DNA from: Curvibacter cyanobacteriorum
GTDB lineage: Bacteria; Pseudomonadota; Gammaproteobacteria; Burkholderiales; Burkholderiaceae_C
Assembly: GCF_028649475.1 (NCBI RefSeq)
Contig: NZ_JAQSIP010000005.1
Location: 124,001 to 188,000, forward strand
Direction of reading: 5' to 3'
Length of the DNA stretch: 64,000 nt
The notes under the pieces were generated by a model. That model was given only the letters and a program-made list of their open reading frames with translations. It ran no database searches and was not told the DNA's origin. A program made the translations under genes and the position numbers. Of the stretch, positions 28,474 to 37,066 are shown piece after piece; positions within the stretch are counted from its first letter, which is position 1, and the number at the start of each line of letters is the position of its first letter.

Positions 28474-28610
28474 GCCCCGCCCGGACAGGACGGAGGCCCT
28501 CCCAGCACCCGCGCCCCCGGGTCAGCCCCAGTGCCGCCGGCGCGGAAGCCGGGGCCTTCGCGCCTAAAATTTGGCCATGGGGCGTTTGCCCCCATCGCCC
28601 AGGAGACCCC

Positions 28611-29285
28611 ATGAGAATTCTGATTGCCGAAGACGACCAGGTGCTGGCCGATGGCCTGCTGCGCACGCTGCGCGCCTCGGGCGCTGCGGTCGACCATGTG
28701 GCCAGCGGCACCGAGGCCGACGCGGCGCTGATGACCAACAACGAGTTCGACCTGCTGATCCTGGACCTGGGCCTGCCGCGCCTGCATGGGCTGGAGGTGC
28801 TCAAGCGCCTGCGCAGCCGCGGTTCGGCCCTGCCGGTGCTGATCCTGACCGCCGCCGACAGCGTGGAAGAGCGCGTCAAAGGGCTGGACTACGGCGCCGA
28901 CGACTACATGGCCAAACCCTTTTCGCTGCAAGAGCTGGAGGCCCGTGTGCGCGCCCTGACGCGGCGTGGCATGGGCGGCACCAGCAGCGCCATCAAACAC
29001 GGTCCGCTGGTCTATGACCAGGCAGGCCGGGTGGCCACCATCGACGGCAAGATGGTCGAGCTGTCGGCACGCGAGCTCGGCCTGCTCGAAGTGCTGCTGC
29101 AGCGCGCCGGTCGGCTGGTCAGCAAAGACCAGCTGGTGGAGCGCCTGTGCGAATGGGGCGAAGAGGTCAGCAACAACGCCATCGAGGTCTACATCCACCG
29201 CCTGCGCAAAAAGATCGAGCGCGGGCCGATCCGCATCGCCACCGTACGCGGGCTGGGCTACTGCCTCGAAAAAATCCCGAACTAG
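28611..29285 (+). CDS. OmpR/PhoB-type response regulator (TctD-like)
   Basis: A 224-residue regulator starting at ATG 28611 after AGGAGA. The receiver domain has the acidic pair in AEDDQ, the phosphorylated Asp52 in LILDLGLPRLHG and Lys102 in DDYMAKPF. The winged-helix DNA-binding domain covers about 130-222 (NNAIEVYIHRLRKKIE). A -10 element TAAAAT at 28565-28570 would drive the pair. The partner histidine kinase starts ten bases downstream. Confidence 0.93.
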   Translation: MRILIAEDDQVLADGLLRTLRASGAAVDHVASGTEADAALMTNNEFDLLILDLGLPRLHGLEVLKRLRSRGSALPVLILTAADSVEERVKGLDYGADDYMAKPFSLQELEARVRALTRRGMGGTSSAIKHGPLVYDQAGRVATIDGKMVELSARELGLLEVLLQRAGRLVSKDQLVERLCEWGEEVSNNAIEVYIHRLRKKIERGPIRIATVRGLGYCLEKIPN

Positions 29286-29294
29286 GCGCCCGCT

Positions 29295-30749
29295 TTGAAA
29301 ATCTTCCAGCGTGAGCAGCGCTCGCTGTTCGGCGAAATCCTGGACTGGATGCTCACGCCGCTGCTGCTGCTGTGGCCGGTCAGCCTGGCGCTGACCTGGC
29401 TGGTCGCGCAGGGCATCGCCAACAAGCCGTTTGACCGGGCGCTCGAGTACAACGTGCAAGCGCTGGCGCAGCTGATCACGGTGCAAAACCACCGCGCCCA
29501 CTTCAACCTGCCCCAGCCCGCCAGCGAGTTGCTGCGCGCCGATGATTCGGACATGGTGTACTACCAGGTGATGGGCACACGCGGGGAGTTCCTGTCCGGC
29601 GAACGCGACCTGCCCCTGCCCACCGAGGAGGACAAAACCGTCATCGGTGTGGTGCGCCTGCGCGACGACGAGCTCAAAGGCCTCGAAGTGCGGGTGGCCT
29701 ACATCTGGGTGCGCCTGCCGCTGGAAAACGCCGAGCCTGCCCTGGTGCAGGTGGCCGAAACGCGCGAAAAGCGCTCCGTGCTGGCGACCGAAATCATCAA
29801 GGGCGTGATGCTGCCGCAGTTCGTCATCCTGCCGCTGGCGGTGCTGCTGGTGTGGCTGGCGTTGGCGCGCGGCATCAAACCGCTGTCGCAATTGGAGGAG
29901 CGCATCCGCGCCCGCGACCCGGACGACCTGAGCCCGCTCGACGACAAGGCCGTGCCCATGGAGGTGGCGCCCCTGGTGTCCTCGGTGAACGACCTGCTGA
30001 CCCGGCTCAACGACTCCATCGCGACCCAGAAGCGCTTCCTGGCCGACGCGGCCCACCAACTCAAGACCCCGCTGGCCGGCCTGCGCATGCAGGCCGACCT
30101 GGCGCAGCGCGAAGGCACCAGCACCGCCGAACTCAAGCAGTCGCTGCAACAGATCGGTCGCTCCAGCATCCGCGCCACCCACACCGTCAACCAGTTGCTG
30201 GCCCTGGCACGGGCCGAGAGCAGCGGCGCGGTGCTGGCCCGCCAGCCCTGCGACCTGGCGCGGCTGACCATGGAGGTGGTGCAGGACTCGGTGCCCCGGG
30301 CGCTGGAGAAGCGCATCGACCTGGGCTACGACGGCGCCACGCCGGGCAGCCCGGGTGTGCAGTTGCAGGGCAACCCCACCCTGGTCAAGGAGCTGATTCG
30401 CAACCTGGTGGACAACGCCATCAACTACACCCCGTCCAGCGCGGCCCGGCCTGGCGTGGTGACGGCGCGCGTGCTGGCCGACAACTTCAGCCGCACGCTG
30501 CTGCTGCAGGTCGAGGACTCCGGACCGGGCATCCCGGAGGCCGAGCGCGAGTTGGTGTTCCAGCCCTTTTACCGCGCCTTGGGCACCGATGCCGACGGCT
30601 CGGGCCTGGGCCTGCCGATCGTGCTGGAGATCGCGCGCCAGCACGATGCCACACTGACCCTCACCGACGCCCACCCGGGCCAGCCCGCCCCCGGTGCCTG
30701 CTTCACGGTGCGCTTTGTCTCGACCAGCCCCGAGGGCCTGCCCAGCTGA
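29295..30749 (+). CDS. Sensor histidine kinase (TctE/QseC-like)
   Basis: A 484-residue inner-membrane kinase using a TTG start ten bases after the regulator. The two-component sensor N-terminal domain (2CSK_N-like) lies between helices at about 20-40 and 170-192. A HAMP-like linker follows, then the dimerisation box FLADAAHQLKTPLAG with His254, and the ATPase domain with N-box NLVDNAINYTP, G1 DSGPGIPE and G2 GSGLGLPIV. TctE relatives control tricarboxylate uptake; the only Bug/TctC gene here is 8 kb away, so the target is uncertain. Confidence 0.92.
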   Translation: MKIFQREQRSLFGEILDWMLTPLLLLWPVSLALTWLVAQGIANKPFDRALEYNVQALAQLITVQNHRAHFNLPQPASELLRADDSDMVYYQVMGTRGEFLSGERDLPLPTEEDKTVIGVVRLRDDELKGLEVRVAYIWVRLPLENAEPALVQVAETREKRSVLATEIIKGVMLPQFVILPLAVLLVWLALARGIKPLSQLEERIRARDPDDLSPLDDKAVPMEVAPLVSSVNDLLTRLNDSIATQKRFLADAAHQLKTPLAGLRMQADLAQREGTSTAELKQSLQQIGRSSIRATHTVNQLLALARAESSGAVLARQPCDLARLTMEVVQDSVPRALEKRIDLGYDGATPGSPGVQLQGNPTLVKELIRNLVDNAINYTPSSAARPGVVTARVLADNFSRTLLLQVEDSGPGIPEAERELVFQPFYRALGTDADGSGLGLPIVLEIARQHDATLTLTDAHPGQPAPGACFTVRFVSTSPEGLPS

Positions 30750-30815
30750 GCGTGGCGGCCTGCCAGCGGCAGACGCCGCGCGGCCCCGCGCCTGAACGCA
30801 GCGCCCGCCCCGGCC

Positions 30816-31472
30816 TCAACAGGGGCGCAGCGGTTTGTTGCCCAGTTGCTCACGCACCGGGTCCAGTTTGGCCTTGAGGGCCTCGTCGACGGCCGGCAGC
30901 TTGAGGCTGAAGCCCTTGGCGTCGGCGCGCTCCTGCTGCACGCGGGCGGTGCGCACGCCGCGCTGCGACAGCGCGTTGAGCTCCTCCGTGGCCGCGCCCG
31001 GGCTCGAGAAACTGCCCAGGGACAGGCCCGGCTCCAGCGCTGGCACGCCCACCGGCTCGAAGGGAATGCGGCGCGCCCGCAGTTCGGCCTTCTTGCGGTT
31101 CAGGGTGTCCACATCGGGGTAACGGCCCATGTAGATGATCCAGCGCCCCGGCACCGTGACCGGGTCCAGGCTCCAGGCCTTCTCGTCCAGGGCCTGGCTC
31201 AGCAGCGGCCGCAGCGCAGCGGCCAGCTTCTCGTCCAGCGGACCGGCCACCAGGCATTCCTTGGCCGCTTCGGCCGCGGCCTCGGCGGCGGCGCTGAGGC
31301 GGCGGCTTTCTTCGGCGCTCAGCACCTTGAGGGCTTCGGGCTTGATCTGCAGCGCCAGCCGCTGGGGTTCAGCGGGGTTGACCGGGCCCCAACCCAAACC
31401 AGCCAGGTGGCCCTGGCTCCACGCAAAGTAGGCCCCATTGGCCAACAGGAGCAAAACAAGGAGCAGGCGCAT
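30816..31472 (-). CDS. SPOR-domain-like membrane-anchored protein
   Basis: A 218-residue protein starting at ATG 31472 with a single N-terminal hydrophobic segment (LLLVLLLLANGAYFAW). An Ala/Glu-rich helix follows, then a C-terminal part (about 110-200; PGRWIIYMGRYPD and ARRIPFEPVG) that resembles a SPOR domain, which binds denuded peptidoglycan at division sites. It lies 37 bp downstream of birA on the same strand, an arrangement frequent in Burkholderiales. Confidence 0.75.
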   Translation of the reverse strand: MRLLLVLLLLANGAYFAWSQGHLAGLGWGPVNPAEPQRLALQIKPEALKVLSAEESRRLSAAAEAAAEAAKECLVAGPLDEKLAAALRPLLSQALDEKAWSLDPVTVPGRWIIYMGRYPDVDTLNRKKAELRARRIPFEPVGVPALEPGLSLGSFSSPGAATEELNALSQRGVRTARVQQERADAKGFSLKLPAVDEALKAKLDPVREQLGNKPLRPC

Positions 31473-31509
31473 GGGTGAGGGCGGGTCTCTTCTTGGCGGC
31501 GTGGATCGG

Positions 31510-32355
31510 TCAGTCGGGCGCAGCCACAGGCCGCACACTCACCTCGGCACTGTGGATGGCCTGGGTGCCCTGAAGAGTATGCACGAGCAAAGCCCCATCG
31601 GCCCCGACACCGAGCGAGGTGCCCTCGAGGCCGTCGCTCGCGCGCACCCCACGCCCGCGCAGCACGTCGCGGGTGGCAAAGCGCGTTTGCAAGGGGGCAA
31701 AGCCCTGCTCGGCAAAGTCGTGCACGGTGCGGGCCAAGGCCGGCACCACGCGCTCCAGCGCGTGCGGCGCCGTGGCCTCAGGCCAGAAGTCGCGCAGGCA
31801 GGCGGGCGGCGTGGACAAGCCCTCGGCCTGGCGCGGCAGCACATTGAGCCCGATCCCGATCACCACATAGCGCGGCGGCACGGGCTGACCCGCGGCCACG
31901 GCCCCGGTGCCAGCGGTCTCGATCAGGATGCCGCCGACCTTGCGGTCCTGCAGCCACAGATCGTTGGGCCACTTGAGCCCCAGGCCCGCGGTACCGCCCG
32001 GGTCCAGCGACTCGGCCAGCGACAGCCCCACGGCCAGCGACAGGCCCGACCAGTCGCGTGGGGCCAAGGGCAAACCGAGCGACATCATCAGGGACGGCGG
32101 ACCGTCGGCCGCGTCACCCAAGCTGCCCTCGGCGCCGCTTTGCCAGACGCGCCCCATGCGGCCGCGGCCCGCGGTCTGACGCTGCGCCACCAGCAGCACG
32201 CATTCGTCGCGCCCGGCGCGCGCCCGGCGCATCAGCTCGGTGTTGGTGGAATCGATCTCGGGCAGCACCTCGACCGAGAAGCTGGGCCACAGCGGCTGCA
32301 CCGCCTGCCAGACCGCTTCAGCGGGCCAGCGCACCACGGACGGCAGGGGGCTCAT
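31510..32355 (-). CDS. birA: Biotin--[acetyl-CoA-carboxylase] ligase
   Basis: A 281-residue enzyme starting at ATG 32355 after AAAGGA. It activates biotin with ATP and attaches it to the carboxyl carrier protein. The motif GRGRMGRVW binds biotinyl-AMP; KWPNDLWLQDRKVGGILIE and VVIGIGLNV are also conserved. It has no N-terminal helix-turn-helix, so it is the monofunctional class that does not repress bio genes. It follows the SET-domain gene by 11 bp. Confidence 0.94.
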   Translation of the reverse strand: MSPLPSVVRWPAEAVWQAVQPLWPSFSVEVLPEIDSTNTELMRRARAGRDECVLLVAQRQTAGRGRMGRVWQSGAEGSLGDAADGPPSLMMSLGLPLAPRDWSGLSLAVGLSLAESLDPGGTAGLGLKWPNDLWLQDRKVGGILIETAGTGAVAAGQPVPPRYVVIGIGLNVLPRQAEGLSTPPACLRDFWPEATAPHALERVVPALARTVHDFAEQGFAPLQTRFATRDVLRGRGVRASDGLEGTSLGVGADGALLVHTLQGTQAIHSAEVSVRPVAAPD

Positions 32356-32366
32356 GGCGGGTCCTT

Positions 32367-33017
32367 TCAGCGGCGGCGCGGGGCGGGGGCGGTCGACCGG
32401 GCCTGCGGCTTGGCCGGCGCCTTGGCGGGGGACTGGGGCTGGGATGCCACCTTGGCCTTGGGCTTGCTGGGCTGGCCGCTGGCCTGGGGCTTGGCCGCGC
32501 GCTGCGCCTGCGCCTGCCGCTGCGGCGGGATCTTCGGCGTGGCCGGGCGGCGCTTGGGCGCCAGCAAGGTGCCGCGGCATTGATCGGCACCGCACCAGCA
32601 GGGGTACTCGGCCTTGAGCTTGGGCGTGTAGCGCTCGTCGATGATCAGCCCGTAGTCGTAGTTGAGCTCTTCACCCGCGTGGATGTGGCGCAGCGCCTTG
32701 ATGAAGATGCGGCCGTCTTCCTCGTCGGCGATGCAGTTGGGGTCGCAGCTGTGGTTGATCCAGCGCGAGGAGTTGCCACCGTTCAGGGCATCGATCACGC
32801 GGTCTTCGTCCACGTGAAAGTAGAAGGTGTGGTTGGGGTCGTTCGGGTCGTGCGGGTGGCGGTCCTGGGCTTCGTCCCAGGTGATGACCTCGCCCACGTA
32901 CTCGATCACGGTTTCGCCCTCGGCGATGTCCTGCAATGCGAAGACGCCCTTGCCGTGCACGCCTGAGCGGCGTGTTTGAATGCGGCGACCGGAATTCACG
33001 GGGGCTTTTGCAGACAT
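32367..33017 (-). CDS. SET-domain protein lysine methyltransferase
   Basis: A 216-residue protein starting at ATG 33017. Residues about 10-135 form a SET domain: GKGVFALQDIAEGETVIEYV, the SAM- and substrate-binding NHSCDPNC, and ELNYDYG. A post-SET cysteine cluster CWCGADQCRG follows. The last 60 residues are Lys, Ala, Pro and Gln rich, like a histone H1 tail. It probably methylates lysines of a protein; the substrate is unknown. It is divergent from topoisomerase III, whose Lys-Ala-rich linker is an obvious candidate. Confidence 0.9.
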   Translation of the reverse strand: MSAKAPVNSGRRIQTRRSGVHGKGVFALQDIAEGETVIEYVGEVITWDEAQDRHPHDPNDPNHTFYFHVDEDRVIDALNGGNSSRWINHSCDPNCIADEEDGRIFIKALRHIHAGEELNYDYGLIIDERYTPKLKAEYPCWCGADQCRGTLLAPKRRPATPKIPPQRQAQAQRAAKPQASGQPSKPKAKVASQPQSPAKAPAKPQARSTAPAPRRR

Positions 33018-33049
33018 GACCAAAAACTCTGTTAATTTGAAAGGGCACC

Positions 33050-33101
33050 TGCGCGTGCATACACGTGCACGTGTGCGTGCATGTGCGTGCATGTGCGCGC
33101 G
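33050..33101. repeat. 52-nt perfect alternating purine-pyrimidine tract (Z-DNA prone)
   Basis: Every base from 33050 to 33101 alternates pyrimidine and purine without exception, built of GC, GT and CA steps with the subrepeat GTGCGTGCAT occurring twice. It lies between the divergent SET (start 33017) and topB (start 33168) genes. Confidence 0.9.
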
Positions 33102-33167
33102 AAACCCGGATTGTAGGAGGCTGGCAGACCAGCCTCGGACCGGACCTTGAAAAGGGAAGACGCTGAA

Positions 33168-36095
33168 ATGACAAAAACTCTGGTGATTGCTGAAAAACCC
33201 TCGGTGGCTCAGGACATCGTGCGGGCGCTCACCCCGACGGCAGGCAAGTTCGAGAAGCACGACGACCATTTCGAAAACGACCGATTTGTGGTGACCAGCG
33301 CCGTGGGCCACCTCGTGGAGATCCAGGCCCCCGAGCAATTCGACGTGAAACGCGGCAAGTGGAGCTTTGCCAACCTGCCGGTGATTCCGCCGTACTTCGA
33401 CCTCAAGCCGGTCGACAAGACCAAGAGCCGACTCAACGCAGTGGTCAAACTGGCCAAGCGCAAGGACGTCAGCAACCTCGTCAACGCCTGTGACGCGGGC
33501 CGCGAAGGGGAGCTGATCTTCCGCTTGATCGAGCAATACGCCGGCGGCCAAAAAGGCGGGCAGTACCAATCCCTGGGCAAACCGGTCAAGCGCCTGTGGC
33601 TGCAGTCGATGACGCCGCAGGCCATCCGCGACGGCTTTGACAAGCTGCGCAGCGAAGCCCAGATGGCCGGCCTGGCCAGCGCGGCCCGCAGCCGCTCCGA
33701 GGCCGACTGGCTGGTGGGCATCAACGGCACGCGCGCCATGACCGCCTTCAACTCGCGCGATGGCGGCTTCTTCCTGACCACCGTGGGCCGGGTGCAGACC
33801 CCCACGCTGGCCGTGGTGGTGGAGCGCGAAGAGCAGATCCGCAAGTTTGTCAGCCGCGACTACTGGGAAATCCACGCCAGTTTCGGCGCGGCCGCGGGCG
33901 AATACCCGGGCAAGTGGTTCGACCCCAAGCACAAGAAGGACCCCGAAGACGCCGAGAAGCGCGCCGATCGCGTCTGGAGCGCGGCCCAGGCCCAGGCGAT
34001 TGCCGACGCCACGCGCGGCCGCCCGGCCACCGTGACCGAGGAAAGCAAGCCCACCACGCAGGCCTCGCCGCTGCTGTTTGACCTGACCTCGCTGCAACGC
34101 GAAGCCAACGGCAAGTTCGGCTTCAGTGCCAAGACCACGCTGGCCCTGGCGCAGAGCCTGTACGAACGCCACAAGGCCCTGACCTACCCCCGGACCGACT
34201 CGCGTGCCCTGCCCGAGGACTACCTGCCGGTGGCCAAGCAGACCTTCGAGATGCTGGCCGACAGTGGCATGCGCCACCTGGCGCCGCACGCGCTGACCGC
34301 GCTCAACAATGGCTACATCAAGCCGTCCAAGCGCATCTTCGACAACGCCAAGGTCAGCGATCACTTTGCCATCATCCCCACGCTGCAAGCGCCCAGCGGC
34401 CTCAGCGACGCCGAGCAAAAACTGTACGACCTGGTGGTGCGCCGCTTCATGGCGGTGTTCTTCCCCAGCGCCGAATACCAGGTCACCACCCGCATCAGCC
34501 AGGTGCTCGAACACCATTTCAAGACCGAAGGCAAGGTGCTGGTCAAGCCCGGTTGGCTGGCCATCTACGGCAAGGAAGCCGCCGCCGAAGTCAGCGATGC
34601 CAAGGACGGCGACAAGGGCCAGAACCTGGTGCCTGTGGCCCCGGGCGAGAAGCCCGTGGCCGACAGCGTGGACGCCAAGGGCCTGAAGACCCGCCCGCCC
34701 GCGCGCTACTCCGAAGCCACCTTGCTGGGCGCCATGGAAGGCGCGGGCAAGCTGGTCGAAGACGACGAGCTGCGCGAAGCCATGCAGGAAAAAGGCCTGG
34801 GCACGCCTGCCACGCGCGCAGCCATCATCGAAGGGCTGATCCTGGAGAAGTACATGCTGCGCGAAGGCCGCGAGCTGATCCCCACCGCCAAGGCTTTCCA
34901 GCTCATGACCCTGCTGCGCGGCCTGGGCGTCGAGGAACTCTCGCGTCCCGAACTGACCGGCGAATGGGAGTACAAGCTCACGCAGATGGAAAAGGGCCTG
35001 CTGAGCCGCGACGAGTTCATGCAGCAAATCGCGGCCATGACCGAGCACATCGTCAAGAAGGCCAAGGAATACGACCGCGACACCGTGCCCGGCGACTACG
35101 CCACCCTGTCCACGCCGTGCCCCAAATGCGCGGGCGTGGTGAAGGAAAACTACCGCCGCTACAGCTGCACCGGGGCCGATGGCCACAGCGAGGGTTGCGG
35201 CTTCTCGTTCACCAAATCGCCCGCGGGCCGCACCTTCGAGCCCGATGAGGCCGAGATCTTTTTGCGTGACAAGAAGATTGGCCCGCTCGACGGCTTCCGC
35301 TCCAAGGCGGGCTGGCCGTTCACGGCCGAGATCGGTCTCAACTTCAGTGAGGAAGAGCAGAACTGGAAGCTCGAGTTCGACTTTGGCGACGACAAGGACG
35401 GCGAAGAAAGCGGCGAACTGCAGGACTTCAGCGGCCAGGAATCCCTGGGCCCCTGCCCCAAGTGCGGCTCGGCCGTGTACGAGCACGGCAGCAACTACGT
35501 CTGCAGCCACTCGGTGCCCACCGCGGAGCAGCCGACGCCGAGCTGCGACTTCAAGAGCGGCAAGATCATCCTGCAGCAACCGGTCGAACGCGAGCAGATG
35601 CACAAGCTGCTGAGCAGCGGCAAGACCGACCTGCTCGACAAGTTCGTCAGCATGCGCACGCGGCGCAACTTCAAGGCCTTCCTGGCCTGGGACGCCACGG
35701 CCAACAAGGTGAACTTCGAGTTCGAACCCCGCGCCAGCAAGTTCCCGCCGCGCAAGACAGCGGCCGGTGCCGCCGCCAAAGCCGTGCCAGCCGCCAAGAA
35801 AGCCGCCGGCAAGAGCGCTGCCAGCAAGGCCGCCAAAACGCCCAAGGCGCCGCGCAAGGCCACGCCCGGCAACGGCCTGACCCCGAGCACCGAACTCGCC
35901 GCGGTGATCGGTGGCGAGGCCGTGGCCCGCACCGAGGTGATCAAGAAGGTCTGGGACTACGTGAAGGCCAACGGCCTGCAAGACAGCGCCAACAAGCGCG
36001 CCATCAACGCCGACGCCAAGCTGCTGCCGGTGTTTGGCAAGCCGCAGATCACGATGTTCGAGCTGGCCGGGATCGTCGGCAAACACCTCAAGTGA
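33168..36095 (+). CDS. topB: DNA topoisomerase III with C-terminal SWIB domain
   Basis: A 975-residue type IA topoisomerase starting at ATG 33168 after AAAGGGAAGA. The Toprim domain begins TLVIAEKPSVAQ and contains DAGREGELIFR; the DNA-cleaving tyrosine is Tyr340 in ALTYPRTDSR. Two zinc-finger-like clusters follow (CPKCAGVV and CPKCGSAV). After a Lys-Ala-rich linker (about 870-900) comes a SWIB/MDM2-like domain (about 905-975; AVARTEVIKKVWDYVKANG). It resolves single-stranded or hemicatenated DNA during replication and recombination. The SWIB end is not found in E. coli TopB. Confidence 0.95.
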   Translation: MTKTLVIAEKPSVAQDIVRALTPTAGKFEKHDDHFENDRFVVTSAVGHLVEIQAPEQFDVKRGKWSFANLPVIPPYFDLKPVDKTKSRLNAVVKLAKRKDVSNLVNACDAGREGELIFRLIEQYAGGQKGGQYQSLGKPVKRLWLQSMTPQAIRDGFDKLRSEAQMAGLASAARSRSEADWLVGINGTRAMTAFNSRDGGFFLTTVGRVQTPTLAVVVEREEQIRKFVSRDYWEIHASFGAAAGEYPGKWFDPKHKKDPEDAEKRADRVWSAAQAQAIADATRGRPATVTEESKPTTQASPLLFDLTSLQREANGKFGFSAKTTLALAQSLYERHKALTYPRTDSRALPEDYLPVAKQTFEMLADSGMRHLAPHALTALNNGYIKPSKRIFDNAKVSDHFAIIPTLQAPSGLSDAEQKLYDLVVRRFMAVFFPSAEYQVTTRISQVLEHHFKTEGKVLVKPGWLAIYGKEAAAEVSDAKDGDKGQNLVPVAPGEKPVADSVDAKGLKTRPPARYSEATLLGAMEGAGKLVEDDELREAMQEKGLGTPATRAAIIEGLILEKYMLREGRELIPTAKAFQLMTLLRGLGVEELSRPELTGEWEYKLTQMEKGLLSRDEFMQQIAAMTEHIVKKAKEYDRDTVPGDYATLSTPCPKCAGVVKENYRRYSCTGADGHSEGCGFSFTKSPAGRTFEPDEAEIFLRDKKIGPLDGFRSKAGWPFTAEIGLNFSEEEQNWKLEFDFGDDKDGEESGELQDFSGQESLGPCPKCGSAVYEHGSNYVCSHSVPTAEQPTPSCDFKSGKIILQQPVEREQMHKLLSSGKTDLLDKFVSMRTRRNFKAFLAWDATANKVNFEFEPRASKFPPRKTAAGAAAKAVPAAKKAAGKSAASKAAKTPKAPRKATPGNGLTPSTELAAVIGGEAVARTEVIKKVWDYVKANGLQDSANKRAINADAKLLPVFGKPQITMFELAGIVGKHLK

Positions 36096-36145
36096 AGCGG
36101 TAGGCGCCCATGGTCGCGCACGGCGTGTCGCGTCCTGCCCATAGA

Positions 36146-36265
36146 GGGGGCCGCAGGCCGCCGGGTCTTTCACCCCCACGCAACCCTCACTCCGTGGGGG
36201 TCGCTGCCCCCCAAGGGGGCCACAGGCCGCCGTCGGGCGGCCGGGCGGCGGCTTGGTCTTTCACC
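36146..36265. repeat. Intergenic duplicated GC-rich repeat with hairpin
   Basis: GGGGGCCGCAGGCCGCCG (36146-36163) recurs at 36215-36232 with one mismatch, and GGTCTTTCACC occurs at 36164-36174 and 36255-36265. Between them CCCCCACG (36173-36180) pairs with CGTGGGGG (36193-36200). It looks like an intergenic repeat of the kind common in Comamonadaceae and may end both convergent transcripts. Confidence 0.6.
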
Positions 36266-36287
36266 GCCTGATTCCGCTCCTTGGGGC

Positions 36288-36941
36288 TCAATCCGGGCGC
36301 ATCAAGGCCTGGCCCAGGTAACCCCGCAAGGCCTGGCTGGCCTGGCGCTGCAAGGCGGTCAGGTCGGGGGCCCGGTCGCTGCCCAGGTGGGCGTGGGCGA
36401 CCAGGCCATACAACACCGTCTGGCAGCCGCGGGCGACCTCGGGCAGCGGCGTGGCGGGGGGCTGGGGCACATCGGCGGCGGCCTCCAGCACCTGCACCCA
36501 GGCTTCGATGAAGCGCTGGTACATCTTGCGGTAGGCGGGCACACCCGACAGGTGCCGCTCCAGCAGGTAGTGGGCCGCCCACTCGGCCGCAGCGCCGCGG
36601 TGGGCCCCCAGCTGGGCACTCAGCACGGCCTGCAACAGCGCCTCCAGGGGCTGCCCGGCATGCGCCTGGGCCACCTGCTGCAAAGCGCTCAGCAGGGCCT
36701 TGGAGCGCAGGTGCAGGCAGACCCGGGCCAGGTCCTCCTTGCTCGCGAAGTACTCGTAGAAACTGCCCAGGCTGGTGCCGGCCAGGCCGGTGATCTCGCG
36801 GATCGTGATGCGCTCGTAGCCGCGCTCCACCAAAAGCTGAACAAAGGCCTGCTGCAAGGCCTCGGCCGTGAGGCGCGCGCGCGACTGGCGCGGGCGGCGG
36901 CGCAAGGGTTTGGCAGGGGCGGCAGAGGGGCGGGCGGTCAT
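36288..36941 (-). CDS. TetR family transcriptional regulator
   Basis: A 217-residue regulator from ATG 36941 (a GTG at 36959 is possible but overlaps the operator). The helix-turn-helix is ITIREITGLAGTSLGSFYEY, and the C-terminal ligand domain is helical. It is divergent from an AidB-like acyl-CoA dehydrogenase gene with a perfect inverted repeat between them, so it probably represses both. The ligand could be an acyl-CoA. Confidence 0.9.
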   Translation of the reverse strand: MTARPSAAPAKPLRRRPRQSRARLTAEALQQAFVQLLVERGYERITIREITGLAGTSLGSFYEYFASKEDLARVCLHLRSKALLSALQQVAQAHAGQPLEALLQAVLSAQLGAHRGAAAEWAAHYLLERHLSGVPAYRKMYQRFIEAWVQVLEAAADVPQPPATPLPEVARGCQTVLYGLVAHAHLGSDRAPDLTALQRQASQALRGYLGQALMRPD

Positions 36942-36953
36942 GCTGGCCAATCC

Positions 36954-36977
36954 GGACACCCCCGGACCAGGGTGTCC
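36954..36977. promoter_or_regulatory. TetR operator between tetR and acyl-CoA dehydrogenase genes
   Basis: GGACACCC (36954-36961) and GGGTGTCC (36970-36977) are perfect eight-base arms with an eight-base spacer. It lies 13 bp upstream of the tetR start and 90 bp upstream of the divergent gene. Confidence 0.65.
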
Positions 36978-37066
36978 CTAGAATTTTTCGGAGGCTCCGG
37001 GCCTGCCATTGTGGCGCGGTCCGGCACTCGCCCCCCGGCCCAACGACCGGCTCCAGGAGACAGCGC

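Noticed and set aside
32367-36179. A 1270-codon open frame on the minus strand across topB
   Set aside because: Only its last 216 codons (SET protein) are real. The rest is antisense to topB and has the low-complexity Gly/Gln/Ala/His make-up usual for shadow frames in GC-rich genes.
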